From assembly GCF_028656935.1 (NCBI RefSeq), contig NZ_JAMDGZ010000035.1, forward strand, positions 124,001 through 188,000: 64,000 nucleotides of DNA, written 5' to 3'. Under the pieces are notes generated by a model. The model did no database searches. It worked only from the letters and a program-made list of their open reading frames with translations, and was not told the DNA's origin. Positions 41,984 through 50,630 of this stretch are shown piece by piece; position 1 is the stretch's first letter, and each line of letters opens with the position of its first letter. A program made the translations under genes and the position numbers. Origin of the DNA: Pseudomonas rubra (lineage in GTDB: Bacteria; Pseudomonadota; Gammaproteobacteria; Pseudomonadales; Pseudomonadaceae).

Positions 41984-42033
41984 CGGGGCAAGCCCGCTCC
42001 TACACAGACTTCTGTGGGAGCGGGCTTGCCCCG
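41984..42033. repeat. REP-like palindrome, type A
   Basis: Arms CGGGGCAAGCCCGCTCC (41984-42000) and its reverse complement (42017-42033) around a 16-base loop. Same core as the copies at 6052 and 21789. Confidence 0.8.
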
Positions 42034-42092
42034 CGATTGGATAGTTGAACAATGAAGAGCAAAAATTAATTGCGCGTTAAAGCGCCATAAAC

Positions 42093-42127
42093 AAAAAAGG
42101 GGGCAATCCGCTGGCGGATGCCCCCTT
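42093..42127 (-). terminator. Intrinsic terminator of the MHS transporter gene
   Basis: The minus strand reads GGGGGCATCCGC, loop, GCGGATTGCCCCC with one bulged base, then CCTTTTTTG. It begins about 20 bases after the stop codon. Confidence 0.85.
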
Positions 42128-42148
42128 CTTATTGCCTGTGGCTAGACG

Positions 42149-43468
42149 TCAGTCCGTGGTAATCCGCGAATGTTTGCGGGTGTCCTTCATGAACACATAC
42201 ACCAGCAGCGAGCAGGCGATACAGGCAGTCACGTACCAGTAATAGCCTGTTTCCATGCCGATGCTCTTGAACCACAGCGCAACGTACTCCGCAGTACCGC
42301 CGAAGATCGACACGGTCAGGGCGTACGGCAGGCCAACGCCCAAGGCACGGATTTCGGTGGGGAACAGCTCGGCTTTGACCACTGCGTTGATCGAGGTATA
42401 GCCGCTGACGATGATCAGCGCCGCCATGATCAGGAAGAACGCGCCCCACCAGGTCTGGATGGTGTGCAGGGTGGTGAGGATCGGTACTGTGCACAGGGTG
42501 CCGAGCACGCCGAAGGCGATCAGGATCGGACGCCGGCCGATCTTGTCGGAGAGGCTGCCGATGACCGGCTGCAGGCACATGAACAGGAACAGGGTCGCCG
42601 CCGAGATGGTGGTCGAGTCACTGATGCTCATGCCTACCGTGTTTACCAGGTACTTCTGCATGTAGGTGGTGTAGGTGTAGAAGGCCAGGGTGCCGCCCAT
42701 GGTCAAGCCGACCACGGTGGCCAGCTCTTTGGGATGGCGCATCAGGGTGCGCATCAGGCTTTCCTTGGACTTTTCCTTCTTGGTGAAGGAGGCGGTTTCT
42801 TCCATGCCGCGACGCAGGTACAGGGCAACCACTGCGCACAGCGCGCCGATCACGAAGGGTACGCGCCAGCCCCAGGCATACAGCTGCTCGGTGGTCAGGG
42901 TCTGCTGCAGGATGATCAGCACCGCCAGGGCGATGAGCTGGCCGGAAATCAGCGTCACATACTGGAAGCTGGAGAAGAAGCCACGACGTTCCTTGGTGGC
43001 CATCTCGCTCAGGTAGGTGGCCGAGGTGCCGTATTCGCCACCCACCGACAGGCCTTGCATCAGCCGGGCGATGACCAACAGCACCGGTGCTGCAACGCCG
43101 ATGGTTTCATAGCCCGGGGTCAGGGCGATGACCAGCGAGCCTGCGCACATTAGCAGGACCGAGGCCATCAGTGCGGCCTTGCGGCCCTTGCGGTCGGCGT
43201 AGATGCCCATCAGCCAGCCGCCGATCGGGCGCATCAAAAAGCCCACGGCGAAGATCGCGGCGGTATTGAGCAGTTGGGCAGTGGTGTCGCCAGCGGGGAA
43301 GAAGGCTTTGGCGAAGTACAGCGAGAATGCGGCGTAGACGTACCAGTCGTACCATTCGACCATATTGCCGATCGAACCGCTGAAAATCGACTTCAGGCGG
43401 CTTCGGGTGGTTTTGTCCGCGGCGGGCGCAACGGCCGCCCCGGCTGGCAGGGTGGTGGAGTTATCCAT
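42149..43468 (-). CDS. MHS-family MFS transporter, probable alpha-ketoglutarate/C5-dicarboxylate permease
   Basis: 439 residues from the ATG at 43468, eight bases after AAGG; a start five codons earlier has no ribosome site. Twelve helices with MHS signatures GNMVEWYDWYVYAAFSLYF, GGWLMGIYADRKGRKAAL and LSVGGEYGTSATYLSE. It has the same plan as the pcaT product. In P. aeruginosa the transporter PA5530 takes up alpha-ketoglutarate under MifS/MifR and RpoN; here those regulators are adjacent and a sigma-54 promoter precedes the gene. AAAAACAA before the start (43493-43486) is a Crc/Hfq-type motif. Confidence 0.83.
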   Translation of the reverse strand: MDNSTTLPAGAAVAPAADKTTRSRLKSIFSGSIGNMVEWYDWYVYAAFSLYFAKAFFPAGDTTAQLLNTAAIFAVGFLMRPIGGWLMGIYADRKGRKAALMASVLLMCAGSLVIALTPGYETIGVAAPVLLVIARLMQGLSVGGEYGTSATYLSEMATKERRGFFSSFQYVTLISGQLIALAVLIILQQTLTTEQLYAWGWRVPFVIGALCAVVALYLRRGMEETASFTKKEKSKESLMRTLMRHPKELATVVGLTMGGTLAFYTYTTYMQKYLVNTVGMSISDSTTISAATLFLFMCLQPVIGSLSDKIGRRPILIAFGVLGTLCTVPILTTLHTIQTWWGAFFLIMAALIIVSGYTSINAVVKAELFPTEIRALGVGLPYALTVSIFGGTAEYVALWFKSIGMETGYYWYVTACIACSLLVYVFMKDTRKHSRITTD

Positions 43469-43528
43469 CGAAGGGACCTTCATAGTTGTTTTTGTGGAGC
43501 GCGCCGAAACGCAGCCTGCCAGGGCTAT

Positions 43529-43544
43529 AGCAGAAGCTGTGCCA
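43529..43544 (-). promoter_or_regulatory. Sigma-54 (RpoN) promoter of the MHS transporter
   Basis: TGGCACAGCTTCTGCT on the minus strand matches the -24/-12 consensus TGGCAC-N5-TTGCW at all but one base, with the invariant GG and GC correctly spaced. The predicted start site lies about 50 bases upstream of the ATG. Confidence 0.8.
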
Positions 43545-43587
43545 GGTGCTGGAGGCCCGGTCTAGAAGGGTCGAATGGATAGGGTGA

Positions 43588-43631
43588 GCGGAAAACCGCC
43601 TATCCATATGGGTGGGTAGGCGAAAGTCCGC
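43588..43631 (-). promoter_or_regulatory. Tandem dyad, candidate MifR enhancer site
   Basis: GCGGAAAACCGCCTA (43588-43602) and TAGGCGAAAGTCCGC (43617-43631) form an inverted repeat GCGGA-N4-CGCCTA about 45-100 bases upstream of the sigma-54 promoter. This is the usual place for an enhancer-binding protein. Confidence 0.6.
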
Positions 43632-43653
43632 TTATGGTGGTCAACTGCTTCGA

Positions 43654-44988
43654 TCAAGCGGGCCCGAGAAAATCCTCGCGTAGTAGGCCGTGGCGCTGCA
43701 TCTTCTCGTTGAGGGTGCGCCGCGGTAGTTGCAGCTCTTCCATTACCGCCTTGATCTCACCCTTGTGCCGGCTCAAGGCGGCGCGCAGGCATTGGGCCTC
43801 GAAGGCCTCCTGCTGGGCTGCCAGCGATTGCCCTGTTTCGATTTGCGCCGGTTCCGGCTCGCCTAGCCCCAGGGCATGACGTTCTGCGGCGTTGGCCAGT
43901 TCGCGAACATTGCCCGGCCAGTCATGGCCGAGCAGCCTGCCCAGTTGCGTACCATTGAGCATCGGTGCAGTACGGCCGACGCGCTCGGCGGCCAGGCGGG
44001 CAAAATGGTTGAACAGCAGTGGGATGTCTTCGCGCCGCTCGCGCAACGGTGCCAGGCGCAATTCAGCGACGTTCAGGCGATAGGCCAGATCTTCGCGAAA
44101 GCGCCCGGCCCGGGCTTCCTCGAGCAGGTCGGGCTTGGTTGCGGCAATGATCCGCAAGTCGACGCTGATGCTCTGGTTGGCGCCCAGGCGTTCGAGTTTC
44201 TGCTCCTGCACCACCCGCAGCAGTTTGGCCTGCTGGGCCAGTGGCATGCTTTCGATTTCGTCGAGAAACACCGTACCGCCATTGGCGTATTCAAGTTTGC
44301 CGATGCGCTTGCCCTGAGCGCCGGTGAAGGCGCCGCTTTCATGGCCGAACAACTCGGCTTCGAACAGTTGCTCGGGGATCGCCGCGCAGTTGAGCGCGAC
44401 GAACGGCTTGCCGGCGCGCGGGCCGAAGTCATGCAGGCAGCGCGCGACCTGCTCCTTGCCGCTGCCGGTTTCGCCACGAATCAGCACATTGACTGGCAGG
44501 TTGGCCAGGTCCAGCACCTGCTTGCGCAGTTGCTGCATGCCCTGGGACATGCCCAGCAAACTGGCCTCAAGGCGTACCTTCAAGTCGGCCTGTTCGTACA
44601 GGCGGCGGTTCTCCAGTACCAGCTGGCGTTTTTCCAGGGCACGGCGCAGGCTGCCGAGCAGGGCCTCGGGGCTGAAGGGTTTTTCGAGAAAATCGTAGGC
44701 ACCATTACGCATGGCCTCGACCGCCATCGGCACGTCGCCATGGCCGGTCAGCAGGATCACCGGCAGGTCGGCATCGCTGGCCTGCAGTTGTTCGAGCAAT
44801 TGCAGGCCGTCCATGCCGGGCATGCGCACGTCGCTGAGAATCACCCCGGGAAAGTGCCCGGGCAGTTGCTGGAGGCAGTCTTCGGCGCGGCTGAACAACT
44901 GCACCTGGAAGCCGGACAGGCTCAGCCACTGCTCCACGGCAGTGCGGATGCTGATTTCATCGTCGACGACCATCACGCTGTTCAACAT
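43654..44988 (-). CDS. mifR: Sigma-54-dependent NtrC-family response regulator, MifR/DctD-like
   Basis: 444 residues. Receiver domain 1-120 with phospho-acceptor D53 (LSDVRMPG) and K103. AAA+ domain about 145-375 with Walker A GETGSGKE (172-179), the sigma-54 contact GAFTGA (219-224), Walker B GTVFLDEIES and the arginine region FREDLAYRLNV. C-terminal Fis-type HTH (about 400-440; CLRAALSRHKGEIKAVMEEL). It overlaps the kinase gene by seven bases and lies upstream of a sigma-54 promoter on the same strand. MifR rather than DctD is chosen from the adjacent alpha-ketoglutarate-type transporter. Confidence 0.8.
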   Translation of the reverse strand: MLNSVMVVDDEISIRTAVEQWLSLSGFQVQLFSRAEDCLQQLPGHFPGVILSDVRMPGMDGLQLLEQLQASDADLPVILLTGHGDVPMAVEAMRNGAYDFLEKPFSPEALLGSLRRALEKRQLVLENRRLYEQADLKVRLEASLLGMSQGMQQLRKQVLDLANLPVNVLIRGETGSGKEQVARCLHDFGPRAGKPFVALNCAAIPEQLFEAELFGHESGAFTGAQGKRIGKLEYANGGTVFLDEIESMPLAQQAKLLRVVQEQKLERLGANQSISVDLRIIAATKPDLLEEARAGRFREDLAYRLNVAELRLAPLRERREDIPLLFNHFARLAAERVGRTAPMLNGTQLGRLLGHDWPGNVRELANAAERHALGLGEPEPAQIETGQSLAAQQEAFEAQCLRAALSRHKGEIKAVMEELQLPRRTLNEKMQRHGLLREDFLGPA

Positions 44989-46739
44989 GCGGGTTCCGGG
45001 TCCATAGGCAAGGTCAGGCTGAAACGGGCGCCGCCGGGTTGGTTGTCGACCTGCAGGCGACCACCGGCCTCGTGAATGATGCCATAGGAAATCGCCAGGC
45101 CCAGGCCCAAACCTTCGCCCACCGGCTTGGTAGTGAAGAATGGATCGAAGACGCAGGCAAGATGTTCGGCAGCAATACCGCCGCCGCTGTCGAGCACGCT
45201 CAGGCGCCAGTGGTCCTGTTCGGCATCGATGCGTACCTCCAGGCGTTTGTAGCTCTTTTGCGCCATGGCATCCAGGGCATTGCGCAGCAGGTTGATCAGC
45301 ACTTGCTCAAGGCGGATCGCATCGCCGCGCACCCAGGCCGGACGGGCCAGGTACAGGGCGACGCTGACGTCCTCGGCGCGGATGCGCGCATCGAGCAACT
45401 GCAGCGCCTGGTCGACCACGGTGGCCAGGTCCAGGCGTTCGCGCAGGCCGCTGGGGCTGTTGCGGGCGAAGGTCTTCAGGTGCCCGGTGAGCGCCGCCAT
45501 GCGCGTAAGCATCTGTTCCAGCGGTTCCAGGGCCTGGCGTGCTTCGTCCAGGCGCTGGTTGTCGAGCAACAGGCGCAGGGTTGCCAGTTGCATGCGCTGG
45601 GTGGTCAGCGGCTGGTTGATTTCGTGGGCCAGGGCCGCCGACATCTGCCCCAGCGCCGCCAGCTTGGCCGATTGCACCAGGCCTTCCTGGGCGGTGCGCA
45701 GGTCGCGGGTGCGGGCCTGGACCAGGCGTTCGAGCTCTTCGCGGCTGCGCTGGCGCAAGCGCGCCAGGCGCAGGCGCTGGCTGATGAACAGCAGGGCGAA
45801 AACCACGCTTAGCCATACCGCGGCGGCGGCCAGCGCAGCGTTGCGTCCGTCTTCGCTGACCTGCGGCTTGCGCAGCAGGTGCAGGGTCCAGCCTTCGGCT
45901 TCCAGCGGCAGGCTCTCCCACAGGTAGTCGGTGGAGCCTTCCGGGCCCTGCACGCGCGTCAGATGGCTGTTGCTGTCGAAGCTGCTGAGCACATGGTGCT
46001 GCAGCGGCACCAGCGGTTGCTTGTCGTACTGGCGGGTGACGGCCAGTTCGGCGCGGTCGGCGCTGCTCAGCGGTTGCAGTTCGCGGTAACGCCAGCCGTC
46101 CTGGTTGGCGATGAAGATGATCCCGCGGGCGTCGCTGACCAGGAGGATATCGCTGCCCTGGCGCCACTCGCGCTCAAGCTCGGGGAACTCCAGCTTGACC
46201 ACCATGGCGCCGAGAAAGCGGCTGTTCTCGTCCTGCACGGCGCTGGACAGAAAATATCCCGGCACGCCACTGGTCACGCCGACCGCGTAGAAACGGCCGC
46301 TACCCTGGCTGCGGGTCTGTTTGAAATAGGGGCGGAAACCATAGTTGGAACCGACATAGGTGCTGGGTAGGCGCCAGTTGCTGGCGGCCACCGCCAGGCC
46401 CGTGCGGTCGAGCAACTCCAGGGTCGAGGAGTTGGCCGCGCCATTGATGCGCTCCAGCTTGCGGTTGAGGGCGTCCTGCACTGTGCCAGCGACCGGGCCG
46501 CGCAAGGCGCTGATCAGTTCCGGGTCCAGGGCCAGCACGGCGGGCAGCGCACGGTAACGTTCGATCAGGGTATGCAGCGAGGTGGCATACAGCCCAAGTT
46601 GCTCGCTGGCCCGGCGTGCATCCTCGACCATCGATTGGCGCTTGGCATGGTGCATGGCCCAGCCTGCGGTCAGCAGGGTGCCGGCGAGGATGAAGAACAG
46701 AATCAGGCCCAGACGCAGGGCGCGAAAGGAAGAAGGCAT
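44982..46739 (-). CDS. mifS: Sensor histidine kinase, MifS/DctB-like
   Basis: 585 residues. Helix 1 (7-27), a periplasmic double-Cache sensor domain (about 40-290; SNYGFRPYFKQTRSQGSGRFYAVGVTSGVPGYFLSS is the ligand-side block), helix 2 (299-320), a coiled linker, then HisKA with H372 in SAALAHEINQPLTT. HATPase boxes are INLLRNALDAM, DSGGGI and GLGLGLAISYGI. The dCache fold binds C4/C5 dicarboxylates in this group. It is first in the operon, ahead of the response regulator with which it overlaps. Confidence 0.82.
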   Translation of the reverse strand: MPSSFRALRLGLILFFILAGTLLTAGWAMHHAKRQSMVEDARRASEQLGLYATSLHTLIERYRALPAVLALDPELISALRGPVAGTVQDALNRKLERINGAANSSTLELLDRTGLAVAASNWRLPSTYVGSNYGFRPYFKQTRSQGSGRFYAVGVTSGVPGYFLSSAVQDENSRFLGAMVVKLEFPELEREWRQGSDILLVSDARGIIFIANQDGWRYRELQPLSSADRAELAVTRQYDKQPLVPLQHHVLSSFDSNSHLTRVQGPEGSTDYLWESLPLEAEGWTLHLLRKPQVSEDGRNAALAAAAVWLSVVFALLFISQRLRLARLRQRSREELERLVQARTRDLRTAQEGLVQSAKLAALGQMSAALAHEINQPLTTQRMQLATLRLLLDNQRLDEARQALEPLEQMLTRMAALTGHLKTFARNSPSGLRERLDLATVVDQALQLLDARIRAEDVSVALYLARPAWVRGDAIRLEQVLINLLRNALDAMAQKSYKRLEVRIDAEQDHWRLSVLDSGGGIAAEHLACVFDPFFTTKPVGEGLGLGLAISYGIIHEAGGRLQVDNQPGGARFSLTLPMDPEPAC

Positions 46740-46798
46740 GGTGCAAGTCCCGGCAGTGGGGAAGGCCTCCTGGCCTTCCCTTGGAGCATGGCAACGTT

Positions 46799-49090
46799 TT
46801 ACAGCAGCTCGAAGCTCTGTTCTTGCACAGCCTGCGAGTCCAGGCCGACCTGAACCCGGAACTCACCCGGTTCCGCTGCCCATTGCAGTTGGCCGTTGTA
46901 GAACTTCAGGTCGTCGGCCTTGAGGGTGAAGTGCAAGGTGCGTTCTTCACCCGCCTTGAGCATGACCTTCTGGAAGTTCTTCAGCTCCTTGACCGGACGG
47001 CTCATGGATGCGGACACATCCTGAACGTACAACTGCACCACGGTTTCGCCGTCACGCTTGCCGGTGTTCTTGACCACGATACTGGCTTGCAGATCCTGGC
47101 CCTGCTTCACCGACTTGCTCGACAGGTTCAGGCCCGAGAGACTGAAGTCGCTGTAGCTCAGGCCGTAGCCGAAGGGGTACAGCGGGCCGTTCGGTTCTTC
47201 GAAGTACTGCGAGGTGTAGTTGCCTGGCTTGCCTGGGGTAAACGGCCGGCCGATGCGCAGGTGGTTGTAGTACATCGGGATCTGCCCGACCGAGCGCGGG
47301 AAGGTGATGGCCAGCTTGCCCGACGGGTTGTAGTCGCCGAACAGCACATCGGCGATGGCGTTACCGCCTTCGGTACCGCTGAACCAGGTTTCCAGGATCG
47401 CATCGGCCTGTTCGCGTTCCCAGGCCAGCGACAGCGGCCGGCCGTTCATCAGCACCAGCACCAGCGGTTTGCCGGTGGCTTTCAGAGCTTTGATCAGCGC
47501 GCGCTGGGACTCGGGGATTTCCAGGGTGGTGCGGCTGGAGGACTCGTGGGACATGCCGCGCGATTCACCAACCACGGCCACCACCACGTCGGACTGCTTG
47601 GCGGCCTTGACCGCTTCGTCGATCAATACCGCGGCAGGGCGAGGGTCGTTGATGATTTCCGGCGCGGCGAAGTTGAGGAAGTTCAGGTAGTCGAACATCG
47701 CCTTGTCGCCCGTGACGTTGGCGCCCTTGGCGTAGACCAGTTTGGCCTTGTCGCCAACGGCCCGGCGCAGGCCCTCGCGGAAGGTGACCGAGTGCTCCGG
47801 GCGACCGTCGGCGGCCCAGCTGCCCATCATGTCGATCGGCGCATCGGCCAGCGGGCCGACCACGGCGATGGTGCCGGATTTTTTCAATGGCAGGGTCTGC
47901 GCGCGGTTCTCCAGCAGCACCAGGCTGCGGCGCGCTACGTCGCGGGCGGCGTCGCGGTGCAGGCGCTGGTCGGCGTAGTAGTCCTTGACGTCGGTCTCGG
48001 CCTTGCCGATGCGCACATAAGGGTCCTTGAACAGGCCCATGTCGTACTTGGCCCCGAGCACTTCGCGCACGGCCTGGTCGAGTTCCGCCTGGCTCACTTC
48101 ACCGCTTTTGAGCAGGCCCGGGAGCTCTTCGCCGTAGAGGGTGTCGTTCATGCTCATGTCGATGCCGGCCTTGATCGCCAGCTTGGCGGCCTCGCGACCA
48201 TCGCGGGCGACGCCGTGGCGGATCAGCTCCTGGATCGCGCCATGGTCGCTGATGGTCACGCCCTTGAAACCCCAGTCCTTGCGCAGCAGGTCATTCATCA
48301 GCCAGGTGTTGGACGTGGCCGGCACACCGTTGATCGAGTTCAGGGCCACCATCACCCCGCCGGCGCCCGCATCGAGGCTGGCGCGGTAGGGCGGCAGGTA
48401 ATCGTTATACATCTTCGGCAGGCTCATATCGACCGTGTTGTAGTCGCGCCCGCCTTCCACCGCGCCGTACAGGGCGAAGTGCTTGACGATGGCCATGATG
48501 CTGTCGGGGTTGGCCGGGCTGCTGCCCTGGAACGATTGGACCATGACCTTGCCGATCCGCGAGGTCAGGTAGGTGTCTTCGCCGAAGCCTTCGCTGGTGC
48601 GGCCCCAGCGCGGGTCACGGGCGATGTCGACCATGGGCGCGAAGGTCATGTCCAGGGAGTCGGCGGAAGCTTCAATGGCCGACGTCCGACCAACCTTGGC
48701 GATTGCCTGCATGTCCCAGGTCGCGGCAAGGCCCAGGCTGATCGGGAAAATAGTGCGGTTGCCGTGGATCACGTCGTAGGCGAAGAACATCGGGATCTTC
48801 AGGCGGCTGCGCATGGCAGCGTCCTGCATCGGCCGGTTCTCGGGCGCGGTGCGCGAGTTGAACGTGCCGCCGATGCGGCCGGCGGCGATTTCTTCGCGGA
48901 TGCGTTCGCGAGGCATTTCCGGGCCGATGCTGATCAGGCGCAACTGGCCGATCTTTTCATCCTGGGTCATCTGCTTGAGCAGGTTGGCGATGAACGCCTG
49001 TTTGTCTTGCAACGGGGCAGCAGGGGTGTCGGCAAAGGCCGACTGACTGGCCAGGCTGACTACCAGGCCCAGCAAACACAGCTTGTTCAT
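46799..49090 (-). CDS. bglX: Periplasmic beta-glucosidase, glycoside hydrolase family 3
   Basis: 763 residues from the ATG at 49090 (MNKLCLLGLVVSLA); a TTG five codons upstream is less likely. The signal peptide ends in QSAFA-DT. GH3 N-domain about 50-370: catalytic nucleophile D in KGVTISDHGAIQELI, substrate-binding KHFALYGAVEGGRDYN. GH3 C-domain about 400-640 and fibronectin-like end (VVQLYVQDVSASMSRPVKELKNFQKVML). It removes terminal beta-glucosyl residues from oligosaccharides in the periplasm. It stands alone, divergent from lemA. A long antisense open frame is a GC-rich shadow. Confidence 0.93.
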   Translation of the reverse strand: MNKLCLLGLVVSLASQSAFADTPAAPLQDKQAFIANLLKQMTQDEKIGQLRLISIGPEMPRERIREEIAAGRIGGTFNSRTAPENRPMQDAAMRSRLKIPMFFAYDVIHGNRTIFPISLGLAATWDMQAIAKVGRTSAIEASADSLDMTFAPMVDIARDPRWGRTSEGFGEDTYLTSRIGKVMVQSFQGSSPANPDSIMAIVKHFALYGAVEGGRDYNTVDMSLPKMYNDYLPPYRASLDAGAGGVMVALNSINGVPATSNTWLMNDLLRKDWGFKGVTISDHGAIQELIRHGVARDGREAAKLAIKAGIDMSMNDTLYGEELPGLLKSGEVSQAELDQAVREVLGAKYDMGLFKDPYVRIGKAETDVKDYYADQRLHRDAARDVARRSLVLLENRAQTLPLKKSGTIAVVGPLADAPIDMMGSWAADGRPEHSVTFREGLRRAVGDKAKLVYAKGANVTGDKAMFDYLNFLNFAAPEIINDPRPAAVLIDEAVKAAKQSDVVVAVVGESRGMSHESSSRTTLEIPESQRALIKALKATGKPLVLVLMNGRPLSLAWEREQADAILETWFSGTEGGNAIADVLFGDYNPSGKLAITFPRSVGQIPMYYNHLRIGRPFTPGKPGNYTSQYFEEPNGPLYPFGYGLSYSDFSLSGLNLSSKSVKQGQDLQASIVVKNTGKRDGETVVQLYVQDVSASMSRPVKELKNFQKVMLKAGEERTLHFTLKADDLKFYNGQLQWAAEPGEFRVQVGLDSQAVQEQSFELL

Positions 49091-49273
49091 GAATTCTGTT
49101 CTCAAGGCTTACGGCAGTATTCACGGTCGATACTGCCCAGCCGAAGTAGGGGAAGCGGCTATTGTTGTAGTTTGCTGGGGCATCTTTTAGCCGATTGGGC
49201 GATCCTGATCCAGCGGCAACGACGGATTATGCCTCAAGTCCGGTGAATCACGGCGATCAAGGAGCATAGCGAC

Positions 49274-49876
49274 ATGCAGGTAATTCAATTCAAGGGTTTG
49301 CGCCTGTGGCTGCTGCTGGTGCTCGGCAGCCTGCTGGCCGGTTGCGGGATCAACAACATCCCCAACTATGACGAGCAGGTCAAGGCAGCCTGGGCCCAGG
49401 TGCAGAACCAGTACCAGCGCCGCGCCGACCTGATTCCCAATCTGGTCGAAACGGTCAAAGGCTACGCCAAGCAGGAGCAGGAAACCCTGACCGCGGTCAT
49501 AGAAGCCCGGGCCAAGGCCACCTCGATCCAGGTTGATGCCAGTACCCTGGACGATCCGGAAAAACTGCGCCAGTTCCAGCAGGCCCAGTCGCAGTTGAGC
49601 GGGGCATTGAGCCGGCTGATGGTGGTGTCCGAGCGTTACCCGGACCTCAAGTCCAACCAGAACTTTCTTGCCCTGCAGTCCCAGCTTGAGGGAACCGAAA
49701 ACCGTATCGCCGTGGCACGCAAGGATTTCATCGCCGCTGTGCAGCGCTATAACACCGAGATTCGCACCTTTCCCGGGCGCCTGTGGCACAGCGTGATGTA
49801 CAGCGACCTGCCGATCCGCGAGAACTTCGAGGCGACCAGCGCCGATGCCGACAAAGCGCCTGAAGTGAAATTCTGA
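49274..49876 (+). CDS. lemA: LemA-family lipoprotein
   Basis: 200 residues. The lipoprotein signal has lipobox LLAGC (C24). LemA helices follow: IPNYDEQVKAAWAQVQNQYQRRADLIPNLVETVKGYA, then SERYPDLKSNQNFLALQSQLEGTENRIAVARKDFIAAVQRYN and the end FPGRLWHSVMY. The lipid anchor differs from the single membrane helix of many LemA proteins. The function of the family is uncertain, probably at the envelope. It is first of a three-gene set with two TPM-domain proteins; the stop shares one base with the next start. Confidence 0.88.
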   Translation: MQVIQFKGLRLWLLLVLGSLLAGCGINNIPNYDEQVKAAWAQVQNQYQRRADLIPNLVETVKGYAKQEQETLTAVIEARAKATSIQVDASTLDDPEKLRQFQQAQSQLSGALSRLMVVSERYPDLKSNQNFLALQSQLEGTENRIAVARKDFIAAVQRYNTEIRTFPGRLWHSVMYSDLPIRENFEATSADADKAPEVKF

Positions 49877-50604
49877 TGCGTCTGCTCAGGCTCGCGCTGC
49901 TGCTGACGCTGCTGTTCACCATACCGCTGCGTGCCGAGCTGAGCTTTCCGGCACTGAGCGGGCGGGTGGTGGACAACGCCGGCCTGCTCGACGGCGCCAG
50001 CCGCAGCCAGCTCGACAACATGCTCAAGGCCCATGAACAGGGCACTGGCGAGCAGGTCGTGGTTGTGACTCTGGCGGACCTGCAGGGGCAGAGCATTGAA
50101 GACTATGGCTTCCAGCTCGGTCATCACTGGGGTATTGGCCAGAAGGGCAAGGACAACGGCGCGCTGTTGATCGTTGCCCCCCAGGAGCGCAAGCTGCGTA
50201 TCGAAGTCGGCTACGGCCTGGAAGAGCGGCTGACCGATGCGCAGTCCTCGGTCATCATCAACAGCATCATCACCCCGGCGTTTCGTCGCGGCGAGTACAG
50301 CCAGGGCATTGTCCAGGGCACGGCGGCGATCCTTCAGGTTCTGGGTGGCAACCCGCTGGCCGAACCGTCGAGGGCGCTGGGCAACGAGTCTGATGATGGT
50401 GCCCCGGCCTGGGCCATCGGTTTGTTCATCCTGCTGATTCTGGTGGTGTTCGCCTTGCAGTCGCTGGGCCTGGGTGGCAGCGGGCGCGGTGGTATGGGCG
50501 GCGGTTTTGGCGGTGGCTACGGTGGCGGCTTGGGTGGCGGCGGTGGGGGATTCAGTGGTGGCGGGGGCAGCTTCGGCGGTGGTGGATCGTCGGGTGGCTG
50601 GTAA
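49876..50604 (+). CDS. TPM-domain membrane protein with Gly-rich tail (YgcG type)
   Basis: 242 residues. The signal peptide is about 1-20. The TPM domain (about 28-150) shows VVDNAGLLDGASRSQLDNMLKAHEQGTGEQVVVVTLADLQ and KLRIEVGYGLEERLTDA. A membrane helix (about 175-192: AWAIGLFILLILVVFALQSL) and a low-complexity Gly/Ser tail of about 45 residues end the chain. TPM proteins are linked to photosystem repair in plants and to envelope functions in bacteria. Translation is coupled to lemA, and it probably works with the next gene product. Confidence 0.85.
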   Translation: MRLLRLALLLTLLFTIPLRAELSFPALSGRVVDNAGLLDGASRSQLDNMLKAHEQGTGEQVVVVTLADLQGQSIEDYGFQLGHHWGIGQKGKDNGALLIVAPQERKLRIEVGYGLEERLTDAQSSVIINSIITPAFRRGEYSQGIVQGTAAILQVLGGNPLAEPSRALGNESDDGAPAWAIGLFILLILVVFALQSLGLGGSGRGGMGGGFGGGYGGGLGGGGGGFSGGGGSFGGGGSSGGW

Positions 50605-50630
50605 ATCAACGACAACGAGTAGCGCAGCAC

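Larger units (their letters stand above)
41844..42148. other. Intergenic region between the repeat-protein gene and the MHS transporter
   Basis: 305 bases. The left part is AT-rich and should hold the promoter of the repeat-protein gene (minus strand). It also holds a REP palindrome and the terminator of the transporter, listed separately. No coding frame is seen. Confidence 0.6.

Noticed and set aside
6052..42033. Palindromic repeats considered as a CRISPR array or mobile-element ends
   Set aside because: Copies are single, kilobases apart, with no regular spacers, no cas genes and no transposase. They match REP-like elements instead.
46781..49246. 821-residue open frame antisense to bglX
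   Set aside because: It mirrors bglX codons, has low-complexity His/Gln/Val-rich composition and no domain, and bglX has all GH3 motifs. It is a GC-rich shadow.
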